DNA from: Actinomycetota bacterium | GTDB lineage: Bacteria; Actinomycetota; Acidimicrobiia; Acidimicrobiales; Iamiaceae | Length of the DNA: 64,000 bases | Assembly: GCA_019639075.1 (NCBI GenBank) | Contig: JAHBSO010000007.1 | Location: forward strand, 1 to 64,000 | Reading direction: 5' to 3' | Part shown: piece by piece, positions 7,380-15,844 of the stretch | Layout: every line of letters begins with the position of its first letter | How positions within the stretch are numbered: the first letter of the stretch is position 1 | Program-made: the position numbers and the translations under genes | Notes under the pieces: generated by a model | Told to the model about the DNA's origin: nothing | What the model saw: only the letters and a program-made list of their open reading frames with translations | The model's database searches: none

Positions 7380-10091
7380 ATGGCCTCGAACGACGGTTAC
7401 GTGGAGCAGCTCGCCGACCTCGACCCGGAGGAGACGAAGGAGTGGATCGACTCGCTCGACGCCGTCGTCGCGCAACGGGGGGCGAACCGGGCCGAGCTGA
7501 TCGTGCAGAACCTGCTCGCCCGCGGCCGTCACCTCGGGCTCGACCTCACCGGCCTCGTCAGCACGCCGTACGTCAACTCGATCGGACCCCGCCAGCAGGA
7601 GACCGAGTACTGGTTCCCCGGCGACTTCGAGGCCGAGCGCCGCCTCCGGGCGTTCATCCGCTGGAACGCCGCGGTCATGGTGGTGAAGGCCAACCACGCG
7701 GCCGACGGCATCGGCGGCCACCTGTCGACGTTCGCGTCGAGCGCCTCGCTGTACGACGTCGGCTTCAACCACTTCTTCCGGGGCAAGGGCGACGGCACGG
7801 CCGGCGACGCCGTCTACGTCCAGGGCCACGCCGTGCCCGGCATCTACGCCCGCATGTACCTGGAGGGCCGCCTCGACGAGGCCGACCTCGACCGGTTCCG
7901 GCGCGAGATCGGCGGCGGCCTCTCGAGCTACCCGCACCCCCGCCTGATGCCCGAGCTGTGGGAGTTCCCGACGGTCTCGATGGGCCTCGGCCCCATCAAC
8001 TCGCTCTACCACGCCAGGTTCAACCGCTACCTCCACCACCGCCGGCTCGACGACACGTCGCGCAGCCGGGTGTGGTGCTTCGTCGGTGACGGCGAGACCG
8101 ACGAGCCCGAGACCCTCGGTGCCATCTCCCTCGCCGGCCGCGAAGGGCTCGACAACCTCACGTGGGTGGTGAACTGCAACCTGCAGCGACTCGACGGACC
8201 GGTGCGCGGCAACGGCAAGATCATCCAGGAGCTGGAGGCGGTGTTCCGCGGCGCCGGCTGGCACGTGATCAAGGTCGTGTGGGGCACCGGGTGGGACCGC
8301 CTCCTCGCCAAGGACACCGAGGGGGTCCTCCTCGACAAGATGAACAGCACCGTCGACGGCGAGTTCCAGCGCTACGCGGTCGAGGACGGCGCCTACATCC
8401 GGGAGCACTTCTTCGGCCCCGACCCGCGGCTGCGGGCGATGGTCGCCGACATGACCGACGACGAGCTGCGCTGGCTCCCCCGCGGCGGCCACGACTACCG
8501 GAAGCTCTACGCCGCCTACCGCGCCGCCACCGAGCACCGCGGCCAGCCCACCGTCATCCTCGCCAAGACGATCAAGGGGTGGACGCTCGGCACCGAGGTC
8601 GAGGGGCGCAACGCCACCCACCAGATCAAGAAGATGACCAACGAGCAGTTCCGGGCCCTGCGCGAGCGGCTCCACCTGGAGGACGTCATCCCCGCCGAGG
8701 CGCTCGCCGACGGCCTGGAGCCGCCCTACGTGCGCCCTCCGGAGGGTTCCGATCTCGACCTCTACCTGAAGGAGCGGCGCCAGGCGCTCGGCGGCGACCT
8801 GCCGAAGCGCGGGGTGCACATCCGCACGCCGCTCGTGCCCCCAGCCGACTCGGTCTTCGACGAGTTCCGGGCCGGGTCGGGCACCCACGCCGCGTCGACG
8901 ACCACCGCGTTCACCCGGATGCTGCGGGCCTTCGCCCGTGACGAGGGCTTCGGGCGCCGGGTCGTGCCGATCATCCCCGACGAGGCCCGCACCTTCGGCA
9001 TGGACTCGCTGTTCAAGGAGTTCGGGATCTACGCGGCCCAGGGGCAGAAGTACGAGCCGGTCGACCACGCGCTCCTGCTCTCCTACAAGGAGTCGATCGA
9101 CGGCCAGCTCCTCGAGGAGGGCATCACCGAGGCGGGCGCGCTCGCCTCGTGGACCGCGGCGGCCACGTCGTACGCCAACCGCGGCGTCCCGATGGTCCCG
9201 TTCTTCATCTTCTATTCGATGTTCGGCTTCCAGCGGGTCGGCGACCTGATCTGGGCGGCGGCCGACGCCCGGGCCCGCGGCTTCCTCCTCGGCGCCACCG
9301 CGGGCCGCACCACGCTCCTCGGCGAGGGCCTCCAGCACCAGGACGGCCACAGCCTGGTGCTGGCCTCGACCGTGCCCACCTGCGAGGCCTACGACCCGGC
9401 CTTCGCCTACGAGACCGCGGAGATCGTCCGCCACGGCATCGACCGGATGTACGGCGCCGACCCGGAGGACGTCTTCTACTACCTGACCCTCTACAACGAG
9501 AACATCGTCATGCCGCCGATGCCCGAGGGCTCGGCCGCCGGCATCGTCGAGGGCCTGTACCGGTGGGGCGACGTGCCCGAGGGCACCGGACCGAGGGCCA
9601 CCATCCTGTTCTCGGGGTCCGCACAGGGCGCGGCCCGTGCGGCCCAGCAACAGCTGGCCGAGCGGTGGGGCGTGCGGGCCGAGCTGTGGAGCGCCACCTC
9701 CTACAAGCGGCTGCGCGAGGAGGCGCTCGCGGTCGAGCGCTGGAACCGCCTGCACCCCGGCGAGACATCCCGCACCGCTCGGGTGACCGAGCTGCTCGAC
9801 GATTCGGCGGGTCCGATCGTCGCCGTCACCGACTTCATGCGGGCCGTGCCCGATCAGATCGCCCGGTTCGTGCCCGCCGGTCGGTCCTGGACGTCGCTCG
9901 GCACCGACGGCTTCGGCCGGTCCGACACCCGCGAGGCGCTGCGTCGCTACTTCGAGACCGACGCCGACCACGTCGTCGTCGCGGTCCTCGCCGCCCTGGC
10001 CGGCACCGGCGAGGTCTCGCCCGAGGCGGTGGGCCGGGCGATCGAGTCCGCCGGCCTCGACACCGACGGACCCGTGCCCTGGCACGGCTGA
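7380..10091 (+). CDS. aceE: Pyruvate dehydrogenase E1 component, homodimeric type
   Basis: 903 aa. Thiamine-diphosphate-dependent E1 of the pyruvate dehydrogenase complex: it decarboxylates pyruvate and acetylates the lipoyl group of E2. The ThDP-binding motif GDGETDEPE...NCN is present, as are the family's NSIGPRQQETEYWFPGD-type N-terminal region, the long catalytic and transketolase-like domains and the C-terminal domain ending in the AIESAGLDTDG region. The length matches homodimeric AceE. I chose the ATG at 7380 because family similarity begins at ASNDGYVEQL; ATGs at 7344 and 7371 are in frame. No E2 or E3 gene adjoins, so they must lie elsewhere. A long perfect hairpin follows the stop. 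Confidence 0.95.
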   Translation: MASNDGYVEQLADLDPEETKEWIDSLDAVVAQRGANRAELIVQNLLARGRHLGLDLTGLVSTPYVNSIGPRQQETEYWFPGDFEAERRLRAFIRWNAAVMVVKANHAADGIGGHLSTFASSASLYDVGFNHFFRGKGDGTAGDAVYVQGHAVPGIYARMYLEGRLDEADLDRFRREIGGGLSSYPHPRLMPELWEFPTVSMGLGPINSLYHARFNRYLHHRRLDDTSRSRVWCFVGDGETDEPETLGAISLAGREGLDNLTWVVNCNLQRLDGPVRGNGKIIQELEAVFRGAGWHVIKVVWGTGWDRLLAKDTEGVLLDKMNSTVDGEFQRYAVEDGAYIREHFFGPDPRLRAMVADMTDDELRWLPRGGHDYRKLYAAYRAATEHRGQPTVILAKTIKGWTLGTEVEGRNATHQIKKMTNEQFRALRERLHLEDVIPAEALADGLEPPYVRPPEGSDLDLYLKERRQALGGDLPKRGVHIRTPLVPPADSVFDEFRAGSGTHAASTTTAFTRMLRAFARDEGFGRRVVPIIPDEARTFGMDSLFKEFGIYAAQGQKYEPVDHALLLSYKESIDGQLLEEGITEAGALASWTAAATSYANRGVPMVPFFIFYSMFGFQRVGDLIWAAADARARGFLLGATAGRTTLLGEGLQHQDGHSLVLASTVPTCEAYDPAFAYETAEIVRHGIDRMYGADPEDVFYYLTLYNENIVMPPMPEGSAAGIVEGLYRWGDVPEGTGPRATILFSGSAQGAARAAQQQLAERWGVRAELWSATSYKRLREEALAVERWNRLHPGETSRTARVTELLDDSAGPIVAVTDFMRAVPDQIARFVPAGRSWTSLGTDGFGRSDTREALRRYFETDADHVVVAVLAALAGTGEVSPEAVGRAIESAGLDTDGPVPWHG

Positions 10092-10106
10092 CCCCACGAA
10101 CCCCCA

Positions 10107-10165
10107 ACCCCGTTCTGGCGTAGGTGGTGGTGGCTCGCCCACCACCACCTACGCCAGAACGGGGT
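10107..10165. repeat. Dispersed palindromic repeat, copy 2, downstream of aceE; possible terminator
   Basis: Perfect 27-base inverted repeat (10107-10133 with 10139-10165) around a 5-base loop CTCGC; the arm core is TTCTGGCGTAGGTGGTGG. It lies 16 bases after the aceE stop and 21 before the next ATG. No T-tract follows on either strand, so if it terminates transcription it does so as a hairpin-only site. Confidence 0.9.
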
Positions 10166-10185
10166 GGGCTCCGTAGTGTGGGGCC

Positions 10186-10782
10186 ATGCCGAAGGTCTCG
10201 TTCCCGATCACCAACGACGACGACGCCAACGCGTTCCTCGTCGCCGATCCCCTGGCGCTCGTGCTCGGCATGCTGTTCGACCAGCAGGTGCCGATGGAGT
10301 GGGCGTTCCGAGCGCCCTACACCCTGAGCCAACGGCTCGGCGACCGCTTCACCGCCGCCGACATCGCGGCCATGGACCCCGAGGACCTCGTCGCGGTGTT
10401 CGTGGAGAAGCCGGCGCTGCACCGGTACCCGGCGGCCATGGCCCGCCGGGCCCACGCGGTGTGCGAGCACGTCGTCGAGCGCTACAAGGGCGACCCGGCC
10501 AACATTTGGCGCCGCGTCCGCGACGGCCAGGAGCTCTACGAGCGGGTCGGCGCGCTGCCGGGCTTCGGTGAGGAGAAGGCGAAGATCTTCGTCGCGCTCC
10601 TCGCCAAGCGCTTCGGCAAGGCGCCCGCCGGCTGGCAGGAGGCGGTCGCTCCCTTCGGCGACGACGAGCCCCGCTCGGCCGCCGACGTCAGCTCGAAGGA
10701 GCGCTTCACCGAGGTCCGGGCGTGGAAGAAGGCGCAGAAGGCGGCCAAGAAGTCCAAGGCCGAGTTCTCGATGAAGGCGTGA
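10186..10782 (+). CDS. Uncharacterised HhH-GPD family protein (TIGR03252 type)
   Basis: 198 aa. Related to the helix-hairpin-helix/GPD base-excision glycosylase fold: the DPLALVLGMLFDQQVPMEWAF stretch near the N-terminus and the hairpin-like LPGFGEEKAKIFVALLAKRFG (about 125-145) are visible. I see no iron-sulfur cysteine cluster and no clear catalytic Lys/Asp at the usual place after the hairpin. The C-terminus is lysine-rich (about 175-194), suiting DNA contact. The family is widespread in actinobacteria with no defined substrate. A DNA-repair role is inferred from fold alone. Confidence 0.8.
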   Translation: MPKVSFPITNDDDANAFLVADPLALVLGMLFDQQVPMEWAFRAPYTLSQRLGDRFTAADIAAMDPEDLVAVFVEKPALHRYPAAMARRAHAVCEHVVERYKGDPANIWRRVRDGQELYERVGALPGFGEEKAKIFVALLAKRFGKAPAGWQEAVAPFGDDEPRSAADVSSKERFTEVRAWKKAQKAAKKSKAEFSMKA

Positions 10783-10806
10783 CCACCGTCGACCGGCGGC
10801 CCGTCG

Positions 10807-11259
10807 TCAGAGCGTCGTGACGCGGACCTCGCGGGCCATGCGGTGCGCCGCCAGGCCACCGAACACCAGCATCCAGGCGATGATGCCGATCACGACGTAG
10901 TGCGGGAGCTTGCCGGCCGACGTGAGCAGGTAGGCATAGGGGGCCACGAAGGACACGAAGAGCATCGCGATCCACGGGGCGGCGTCACGCATCGGGCGCC
11001 GCTCGTCGCGCATGAGCTTCACGCCCATGGCCTGGCCGAGGCCGTAGGTCGGCGCGGTGCCCACGTCGAGCAGCAGGAACCACCAGGGGTTGACGCCGTG
11101 GTCCTGCAGCATGGGCCACACGGCCACCGCACGGACGACGCAGAAGATGACGACGGTCAGCGTCCAGGCCTGGCCGAAGAGGCCGAGCTCCCGCAGTTCG
11201 TCTCCGAGCTTCTTCGGTAGGTCCTCGTCGAGGGCCACCGGTCGTTCCACGTCGGTCAC
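10807..11259 (-). CDS. Small four-helix integral membrane protein
   Basis: 150 aa. After a charged N-terminus (about 1-30) there are four hydrophobic segments: LTVVIFCVVRAVAVW, NPWWFLLLDVGTAPTYGLGQ, APWIAMLFVSFVAPYAYLL and HYVVIGIIAWMLVFGGLAA. I do not recognise a family. The GTG start at 11259 is preceded by GGAGG at a spacing of six bases, a strong ribosome site that fixes the start; the reading frame upstream of it is antisense noise. It converges on the HhH-GPD gene with a 24-base gap. Confidence 0.7.
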   Translation of the reverse strand: MTDVERPVALDEDLPKKLGDELRELGLFGQAWTLTVVIFCVVRAVAVWPMLQDHGVNPWWFLLLDVGTAPTYGLGQAMGVKLMRDERRPMRDAAPWIAMLFVSFVAPYAYLLTSAGKLPHYVVIGIIAWMLVFGGLAAHRMAREVRVTTL

Positions 11260-11365
11260 GTGGGGCCTCCAGTCACACCGAGGGTTCACGCTAGTAGGGC
11301 CGGTGCCCTCAGGAACCATCGGTCCGAGGGATCGTACCGTGAGGCCACGTTCCGTAGGGGGTCGG

Positions 11366-12139
11366 TCACGCTCTCGACGCGTCGATCGGCTCGGACCCGT
11401 GACGCTGCCGATCGAGCCACCCGAGGAGGATGGCCACGGCCCGGGGATCGTGGCGCAGGTCGTGACCTGCGCCGGACACGATCCGCAGCTCGGCCGACGC
11501 GTGGGCGTCGCCCAGCACGCGCGCGTCGAAGCTGGGCACGGAGTCGTCGTCGGACCCGTGGAGCACGAGGAACGGCCGGGGAGCCAGCAGCGCGGCGTCG
11601 TCGACCGGGCGGATCGTGCGGAGCTGACGGGTCCAGTGCTCCTGGTTCTGCGGGTAGGCCGGATCCGAGATCGCGCCGACCTCGCGGGCGTGCTGCAGGA
11701 GGCGTCGGGGGTGGTTGGCCCAGTCGGAGAAGTCGGCCGGCGCACCCATGGCCGCGACCCCGGCCACCTGCGGGCGGCGGGCCGCGGCGCTGATGCACAG
11801 GCCGCCGCCGGTCCCGTACCCGGCGAGCCACGTCCCCCGCGACGGCCCGAAGGTGTCGATCTGGTCGATCATCGCCAGCAGGTCGTCGAGCCAGCCCGAC
11901 AACGAGAAGTTGCCGGTCGATCCGCCACAACCCCGGAAGGCGAAGGTGATCGCCCGCCATCCCTCATTGGCGATCCGATCGGCGAGGTCGGGGAACGAGC
12001 GACCAGCAGCCTCGGCGGGCAACGCGCCCGAGGGGTAGCCGTGGCACAGCAGCACGGTCGGCGGCTCGCCCTCGGACACCGGTGGTTCGGAGACGTGGGC
12101 CGCGAGCCGGACCTGGCCGGCGGCGATCTCCAGGTTCAC
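11366..12139 (-). CDS. Alpha/beta-hydrolase fold protein lacking the nucleophile serine
   Basis: 257 aa with the alpha/beta-hydrolase layout: oxyanion region VLLCHGYPSG (29-38), nucleophile elbow at 104-112, acid region HGSDDDSVP (193-201) and catalytic-type His in SGAGHDLRHD (H225). The elbow reads AGYGTGG where GxSxG is expected, so the nucleophile position (109) is glycine. The DNA there (GGGTACGGGACCGGC on the coding strand) leaves no ambiguity. Either this is a non-catalytic member or another residue serves as nucleophile. Closest relatives in general form are small dienelactone-hydrolase or acyl-peptidase-like proteins. Function is not assigned. Confidence 0.8.
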   Translation of the reverse strand: MNLEIAAGQVRLAAHVSEPPVSEGEPPTVLLCHGYPSGALPAEAAGRSFPDLADRIANEGWRAITFAFRGCGGSTGNFSLSGWLDDLLAMIDQIDTFGPSRGTWLAGYGTGGGLCISAAARRPQVAGVAAMGAPADFSDWANHPRRLLQHAREVGAISDPAYPQNQEHWTRQLRTIRPVDDAALLAPRPFLVLHGSDDDSVPSFDARVLGDAHASAELRIVSGAGHDLRHDPRAVAILLGWLDRQRHGSEPIDASRA

Positions 12140-12176
12140 GTCGGGGCCGGGGCGGCGGGCCGACCGGCCGGGCCGG

Positions 12177-12392
12177 TCAGGCGTCCTCGGTCGGGGCGCA
12201 GGTCGGGTGCGGTCGGTAGCCCCGGTTGCTGGCCTCGACGAGCGTGTCCGGCCCGAAGCAGAGGTAGGTGCGGGCCTCCATCAGCTCGTCGATGGCGTCG
12301 GTCGGGACCGTGTCGCTGTCGAGGTCGTAGACGACCTGGGTGCGCTTGTCGCCGACGTAGCGGTGGTGTTCGAACCGGGTGGGGCGCTCCAT
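12177..12392 (-). CDS. Small hypothetical protein
   Basis: 71 aa, beginning MERPTRFEHHRYVGDKRTQV. It has the look of a real small cytosolic protein (mixed charge, two cysteines, no membrane segment). No Shine-Dalgarno site is seen, but TATCTT about eight bases before the ATG could be a -10 box for a leaderless message. It lies in line with the minus-strand genes on either side. No family is recognised. Confidence 0.6.
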   Translation of the reverse strand: MERPTRFEHHRYVGDKRTQVVYDLDSDTVPTDAIDELMEARTYLCFGPDTLVEASNRGYRPHPTCAPTEDA

Positions 12393-12407
12393 GGCCCAGA
12401 AGATAGG

Positions 12408-12941
12408 TCACCGCCCCCCGGGCCGGGAACCCGACGGGTCCTCGGGGTCGCCGGGACCACCGGCCTCGCCACCGATCGCGCCGATGGCGGTCAGGTAGTC
12501 GGTGCGCAGAGCGAGCACCTCGGCGACGTCGACGTCCTCGAGGTCGCGGTCGGTCCGATCGGCCCGGGCGAGCAGCCGGGCCACGGCATCGTCCTCGTCG
12601 ACGGTCTGCTCGTCCACGTCGTCGGGCGACGCCGGCGCCTTCGACCAGGGGTAGCGCCCTTCGGTCGGATCGGCCGTCGCCTCCTCCAGCGCCTCCACGT
12701 CGGCCAGCAGGATCCACCGGACGTCGTCGTGGGACAGCCGGGCCTGCGCGTCGGCCGACAGGCGGTCGGCGATGAAGTCGGTCGCCTCACCGACGTCGAA
12801 CACCGCCGGTCGGGCCGAGTGCGCGAGGCGGGCGGTCTCCCGACCCACGAGCACGAGGGCGAGCGCGACCACCGCGAGCACGACGACCGCGAACGACAGG
12901 ACCGCGACGATGCTCACCGCGGCGACCACCGCGGCCATCAC
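12408..12941 (-). CDS. Membrane-anchored hypothetical protein
   Basis: 177 aa. One long hydrophobic segment (about residues 5-33) is followed by a soluble acidic region with two helical stretches (SADAQARLSHDDVRWILLADVEALEEA; EDDAVARLLARADRTDRD) and a Gly/Pro-rich tail. The GTG start overlaps the TGA of the upstream glucosaminidase-like gene (GTGA), and an ATG follows as the second codon. Coupling suggests a shared envelope role, but no family is recognised. Confidence 0.65.
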   Translation of the reverse strand: MMAAVVAAVSIVAVLSFAVVVLAVVALALVLVGRETARLAHSARPAVFDVGEATDFIADRLSADAQARLSHDDVRWILLADVEALEEATADPTEGRYPWSKAPASPDDVDEQTVDEDDAVARLLARADRTDRDLEDVDVAEVLALRTDYLTAIGAIGGEAGGPGDPEDPSGSRPGGR

Positions 12942-14269
12942 GGGAAGTCGAGCCCCTCACCCGCGGCGCGGCGGTCGAGCGCATAGTCGAGCAACGACGT
13001 GTACAGCAGCATCACCTTGGGACCATAGGTCGGGTCGGTGGCCCACACGGTGGTCAGGTCGCCCCAGGTCTCGCAGCACCCAGCGGGGCCCCGGAGCCGC
13101 TTGTCCACCAGCGGCTGCGCGTAGTTCGGCTGCTTCACCGCGTAGGACTTGAGGAGCTGGATCTGGGCCCGGACGCCGTCGCGGGCGGTCGGGAACGCCC
13201 ACCCCGCGGCGACGTCGTCGTAGTGGCCGATGCCCGAGTAGTTGTTCCGCTCGATGCTGTCGCCGTTGGTGAAGCCACCGGTCTCGAGCACCGCCTGCAC
13301 GAACGCCACGTCGCCGCGGATGCCCTCGGCCCGGCCCTCCTCGATGAACCACTGGGCGATGTCGGTGATGGGCGTGGCGATCTTGGACCGGTACGGACTG
13401 GCCTCGAACCAACCCGAGAGGTCCTCGGCGCTGAGCCGGGGAAGCCCGATCAGCGCGATCTCGAGCGGCGCCATCACCCCGCGGGGCGCGGTGCGCAGTC
13501 GCTGCACCGCGGTGTCGAACTTGGTGACCGCCTGCTGGTGCCGGGCGAGGGCGTCGAGCCGTTCCCGGTCCCGGTCGGCCGACGATCGCATGGCGAGCTG
13601 GAGGCGATCGTCGGCGGCCTTCCGGGCCGCGACGGCGGCACGGAGGTCCTTCTCGGCCGCGGCGAGGTCGGTGATCGCCTTCTCGGTGGTCTGGTTCTGC
13701 TGCTCGAGCACCTGCTCGAACATGATCATCCGACCGGCGAGCGGGTCGGTCGTGTCGCCCTCGAGCATCGCCTGGTCGCCCAGAAGGGTGAGGTCGCCGC
13801 CGCTCACGTACGCGCTGATGGTGAGCTGACCCAATCGGTCCCGCTCGACCTCGAGCTGATCGGCGAGCCGGTCGCGCCACGCCCGGTCCGCGTCCTCGGT
13901 CTTCTTCGCGGCCTTCGCCTCACCTGCCGCGAAGAGCGAGGCGAGGTTGGCGTCGTCGGAGCGCTTCGTCGTCTCGAACACCAGCACCGCGGCCTGCTTC
14001 TCGGCCGCCCGGGCCACGACCGGCGCGACGAACGGGTCGTCCGGCGACGGCGGCGAGTCGGTCGGCGCGAGGGCGAGCGTCTCGGTCAACGCGTCGAGCG
14101 CCTCGGGATCCTGCTGGCCGTCGGGCGTGGTGACCGGCGTCGTGATGTCGAGCGCCGGCGGGTCCTCCGCACCCGCCGGGGTGCCCGCGCTGACGCAGAC
14201 CAGGGCCAGCGTCAGCGCGATCACCGCTCGACGGGGGCGCGCGCCGAGCGCGCGTGAGGTGGGAGACAT
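12938..14269 (-). CDS. Secreted coiled-coil protein with C-terminal glucosaminidase-like domain
   Basis: 443 aa. A signal peptide (hydrophobic core 15-30, likely cleavage near AGA at 32-34) is followed by a low-complexity linker, a long alanine-rich coiled coil (about 85-260, including VFETTKRSD and VERDRLGQL) and a C-terminal domain with FVQAVLETGG, NNYSGIGHYDD and a final YGPKVMLLYTSLLDYA. The last part resembles the N-acetylglucosaminidase/mannosyl-glycoprotein endoglucosaminidase family (PF01832), whose Glu in AxLETG is catalytic. A role in peptidoglycan hydrolysis regulated by the coiled coil, in the manner of RipC or PcsB, is inferred. The ATG at 14269 follows AGAAGG; longer in-frame starts run antisense into the next gene. 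Confidence 0.75.
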   Translation of the reverse strand: MSPTSRALGARPRRAVIALTLALVCVSAGTPAGAEDPPALDITTPVTTPDGQQDPEALDALTETLALAPTDSPPSPDDPFVAPVVARAAEKQAAVLVFETTKRSDDANLASLFAAGEAKAAKKTEDADRAWRDRLADQLEVERDRLGQLTISAYVSGGDLTLLGDQAMLEGDTTDPLAGRMIMFEQVLEQQNQTTEKAITDLAAAEKDLRAAVAARKAADDRLQLAMRSSADRDRERLDALARHQQAVTKFDTAVQRLRTAPRGVMAPLEIALIGLPRLSAEDLSGWFEASPYRSKIATPITDIAQWFIEEGRAEGIRGDVAFVQAVLETGGFTNGDSIERNNYSGIGHYDDVAAGWAFPTARDGVRAQIQLLKSYAVKQPNYAQPLVDKRLRGPAGCCETWGDLTTVWATDPTYGPKVMLLYTSLLDYALDRRAAGEGLDFP

Positions 14270-14333
14270 CACCCTTCTGGTCGGCACGTGGGCGTCGACC
14301 TTCAAGCAACCCTCCCGGGCGAGGCGCGCTCGG

Positions 14334-15449
14334 TCAGATGCCGATGCGCTGGGCCAGCAGCTCGCGATGGTACGTCGGATCGCCGAACAGGAGCTCCGAC
14401 GACTTCGCCCGCTTGAAGTACAGGTGCGCGGGGTGCTCCCAGGTGAAGCCGATGCCACCGTGGATCTGGATGTTCTCGGCCGCGGCGTGGAAGTACGCCT
14501 CCGAGCAGTAGGCCTTGGCGAGCGAGGCGACGGCGGGGAGCTCGTCGTTCAGCTCCGAGGCGCACCAGCCGGCGTAGTAGGCGGCGGACTTGGCCGACTC
14601 GACCTCGAGCAGCATGTCGGCGCACTTGTGCTTGATGGCCTGGAACGAGCCGATCGGCCGACCGAACTGGACGCGGTCCTTCGCGTACTGGACGGCCATC
14701 TCGAGCACGAACTGGCCGCCGCCGACCTGCTCGGCGGCGAGCGCCACCGCGGCGAGGTCGAGGACGCGCTCGAGCACGTCCCAGCCGCCGCCGTCGGTGC
14801 CGATGAGGCGGCCCTCGACGCCGTCGAAGTCGATGCGGGCCTGCTTGCGGGTCTGGTCCATGGTGGCCAGCGGCGTGCGGGTGACGCCCGAGGCGGACGG
14901 GTCGACGGCGAAGAGGCTGACGCCGGCGTCGGTGCGGGCGGCGACGATCAGCAGCGTGGCGGTGTGGCCGTCGATCACGTAGCTCTTCGTGCCGGAGATC
15001 TTCCAGGTGTCGCCGTCCTTGGTGGCGGTGGCGGTGACGCCCTGCTCGTCCCAGCGGCCGTTCTCCTCGGTGAGCGCGAGGGCGGCGATGGTCTCGCCGG
15101 CGGCGATGCCCGGGAGGTAGTCGGCCTTGGCGGCGTCGTCGCCGGAGTGGATCAGCGTGTTGCCGGCGAGGACGACGGTGGAGAAGAAGGGGGCGCAGAG
15201 CAGGGCCCGGCCCATCTCCTCGAGGATGACGATGAGCTCGATGTAGCCGTAGCCGGAGCCGCCGTACTCCTCGGGGATCACGAGGCCCTGGAGACCCATC
15301 TGCTCGCCCATCTGGCGCCAGACGGCCTCGTCGAAGCCGGCCTCGGTGTCCATCTGCTCGCGGACGGCGGCCTCGGACGACTTGGCCTCGAGGAAGGCAC
15401 GGGTGGTCTTGCGGAGCTCTTCCTGCTCCTCGTTGAACGCGAAGTTCAC
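14334..15449 (-). CDS. Acyl-CoA dehydrogenase family protein
   Basis: 371 aa, the usual size of the flavin acyl-CoA dehydrogenase family that forms the alpha-beta double bond of acyl-CoAs and passes electrons to ETF. It has the N-terminal helical domain (NFAFNEEQEELRKTTRAFLE), the EEYGGSGYGYIEL and ALALTEENGRWD core signatures and a C-terminal helical domain with QFGRPIGSFQAIKHKCADM and IHGGIGFTWEHPAHLYFKRA. The glycine-rich IHGGIGFTWE segment lies where many short-chain members carry glutamate. The GTG start at 15449 sits after AAGGGGA. The substrate chain is unknown; actinobacterial steroid side-chain or fatty-acid roles are common for this subtype. Confidence 0.88.
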   Translation of the reverse strand: MNFAFNEEQEELRKTTRAFLEAKSSEAAVREQMDTEAGFDEAVWRQMGEQMGLQGLVIPEEYGGSGYGYIELIVILEEMGRALLCAPFFSTVVLAGNTLIHSGDDAAKADYLPGIAAGETIAALALTEENGRWDEQGVTATATKDGDTWKISGTKSYVIDGHTATLLIVAARTDAGVSLFAVDPSASGVTRTPLATMDQTRKQARIDFDGVEGRLIGTDGGGWDVLERVLDLAAVALAAEQVGGGQFVLEMAVQYAKDRVQFGRPIGSFQAIKHKCADMLLEVESAKSAAYYAGWCASELNDELPAVASLAKAYCSEAYFHAAAENIQIHGGIGFTWEHPAHLYFKRAKSSELLFGDPTYHRELLAQRIGI

Positions 15450-15524
15450 GGACGGTCCCCTTCGGTGGGTCGGACGGAGTGGCCGCATCGTGACACGCGG
15501 GTGCGGCCCCGGCCACGGGGTCAC

Positions 15525-15543
15525 GCGTACACGTGCGTACACT
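15525..15543 (+). promoter_or_regulatory. Candidate vapBC promoter/operator with 10-bp-spaced direct repeats
   Basis: GCGTACAC occurs twice (15525-15532 and 15535-15542), exactly one helical turn apart, and the second copy runs into TACACT (15538-15543), a plausible -10 box eight bases before the antitoxin GTG. This suits autorepression by a VapBC complex and a nearly leaderless message. Inference from pattern. Confidence 0.45.
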
Positions 15544-15550
15544 TCCGGTC

Positions 15551-15844
15551 GTGATCGAACCGACCGCCCGACTCGGCATCCGTGACCTGCGCGGCCGCCT
15601 CACGTCCCTCGTCCGCCGCGCCGGCGCCGGTGAGCGCATCGTGATCACGATCGCCGGCCGACCCGTCGCGCAGCTCGGCCCGGTGGAACCCGACCGTGCC
15701 GGGTCGACCCTCGACGACCTCGTCGCCCGAGGACTCGTCGTGCCCGCCCGGCGCGGCGACCGCCCGGGCCGACCCGACGTCGTCGTCGACACGTGGATGG
15801 GAGGACGGCTCGACCGGGCCCTCCGCGAGGTGCGCGGCGCGTGA
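15551..15844 (+). CDS. vapB: Type II antitoxin, Phd/YefM-like
   Basis: 97 aa. The N-terminal half has the Phd/YefM antitoxin fold signature: GIRDLRGRLTSLVRRAGAGE then IVITIAGRPVAQLGPV. This region binds DNA; the C-terminal tail would wrap the toxin. The GTG at 15551 is preferred over an upstream GTG at 15533 because the similarity begins there and the putative -10 box lies just before it. It is followed by the PIN toxin with a GTGA overlap, the standard antitoxin-first order. Confidence 0.82.
   Translation: MIEPTARLGIRDLRGRLTSLVRRAGAGERIVITIAGRPVAQLGPVEPDRAGSTLDDLVARGLVVPARRGDRPGRPDVVVDTWMGGRLDRALREVRGA

Noticed and set aside
4805..7381. Single long minus-strand protein joining the secreted protein to sequence opposite RNase HI
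   Set aside because: The signal peptide and ribosome site place the start at 6055; the upstream part is in a shifted frame of the RNase H gene and crosses repeat DNA.
7254..10148. 964-residue minus-strand frame opposite aceE
   Set aside because: Repetitive Val/Glu/Gly/Arg composition and exact antisense overlap with a full-length AceE; no ribosome site or family motif.
10107..10165. Classical Rho-independent terminator
   Set aside because: The hairpin is excellent but no T-tract follows on either strand; it is listed as a repeat with possible termination activity.
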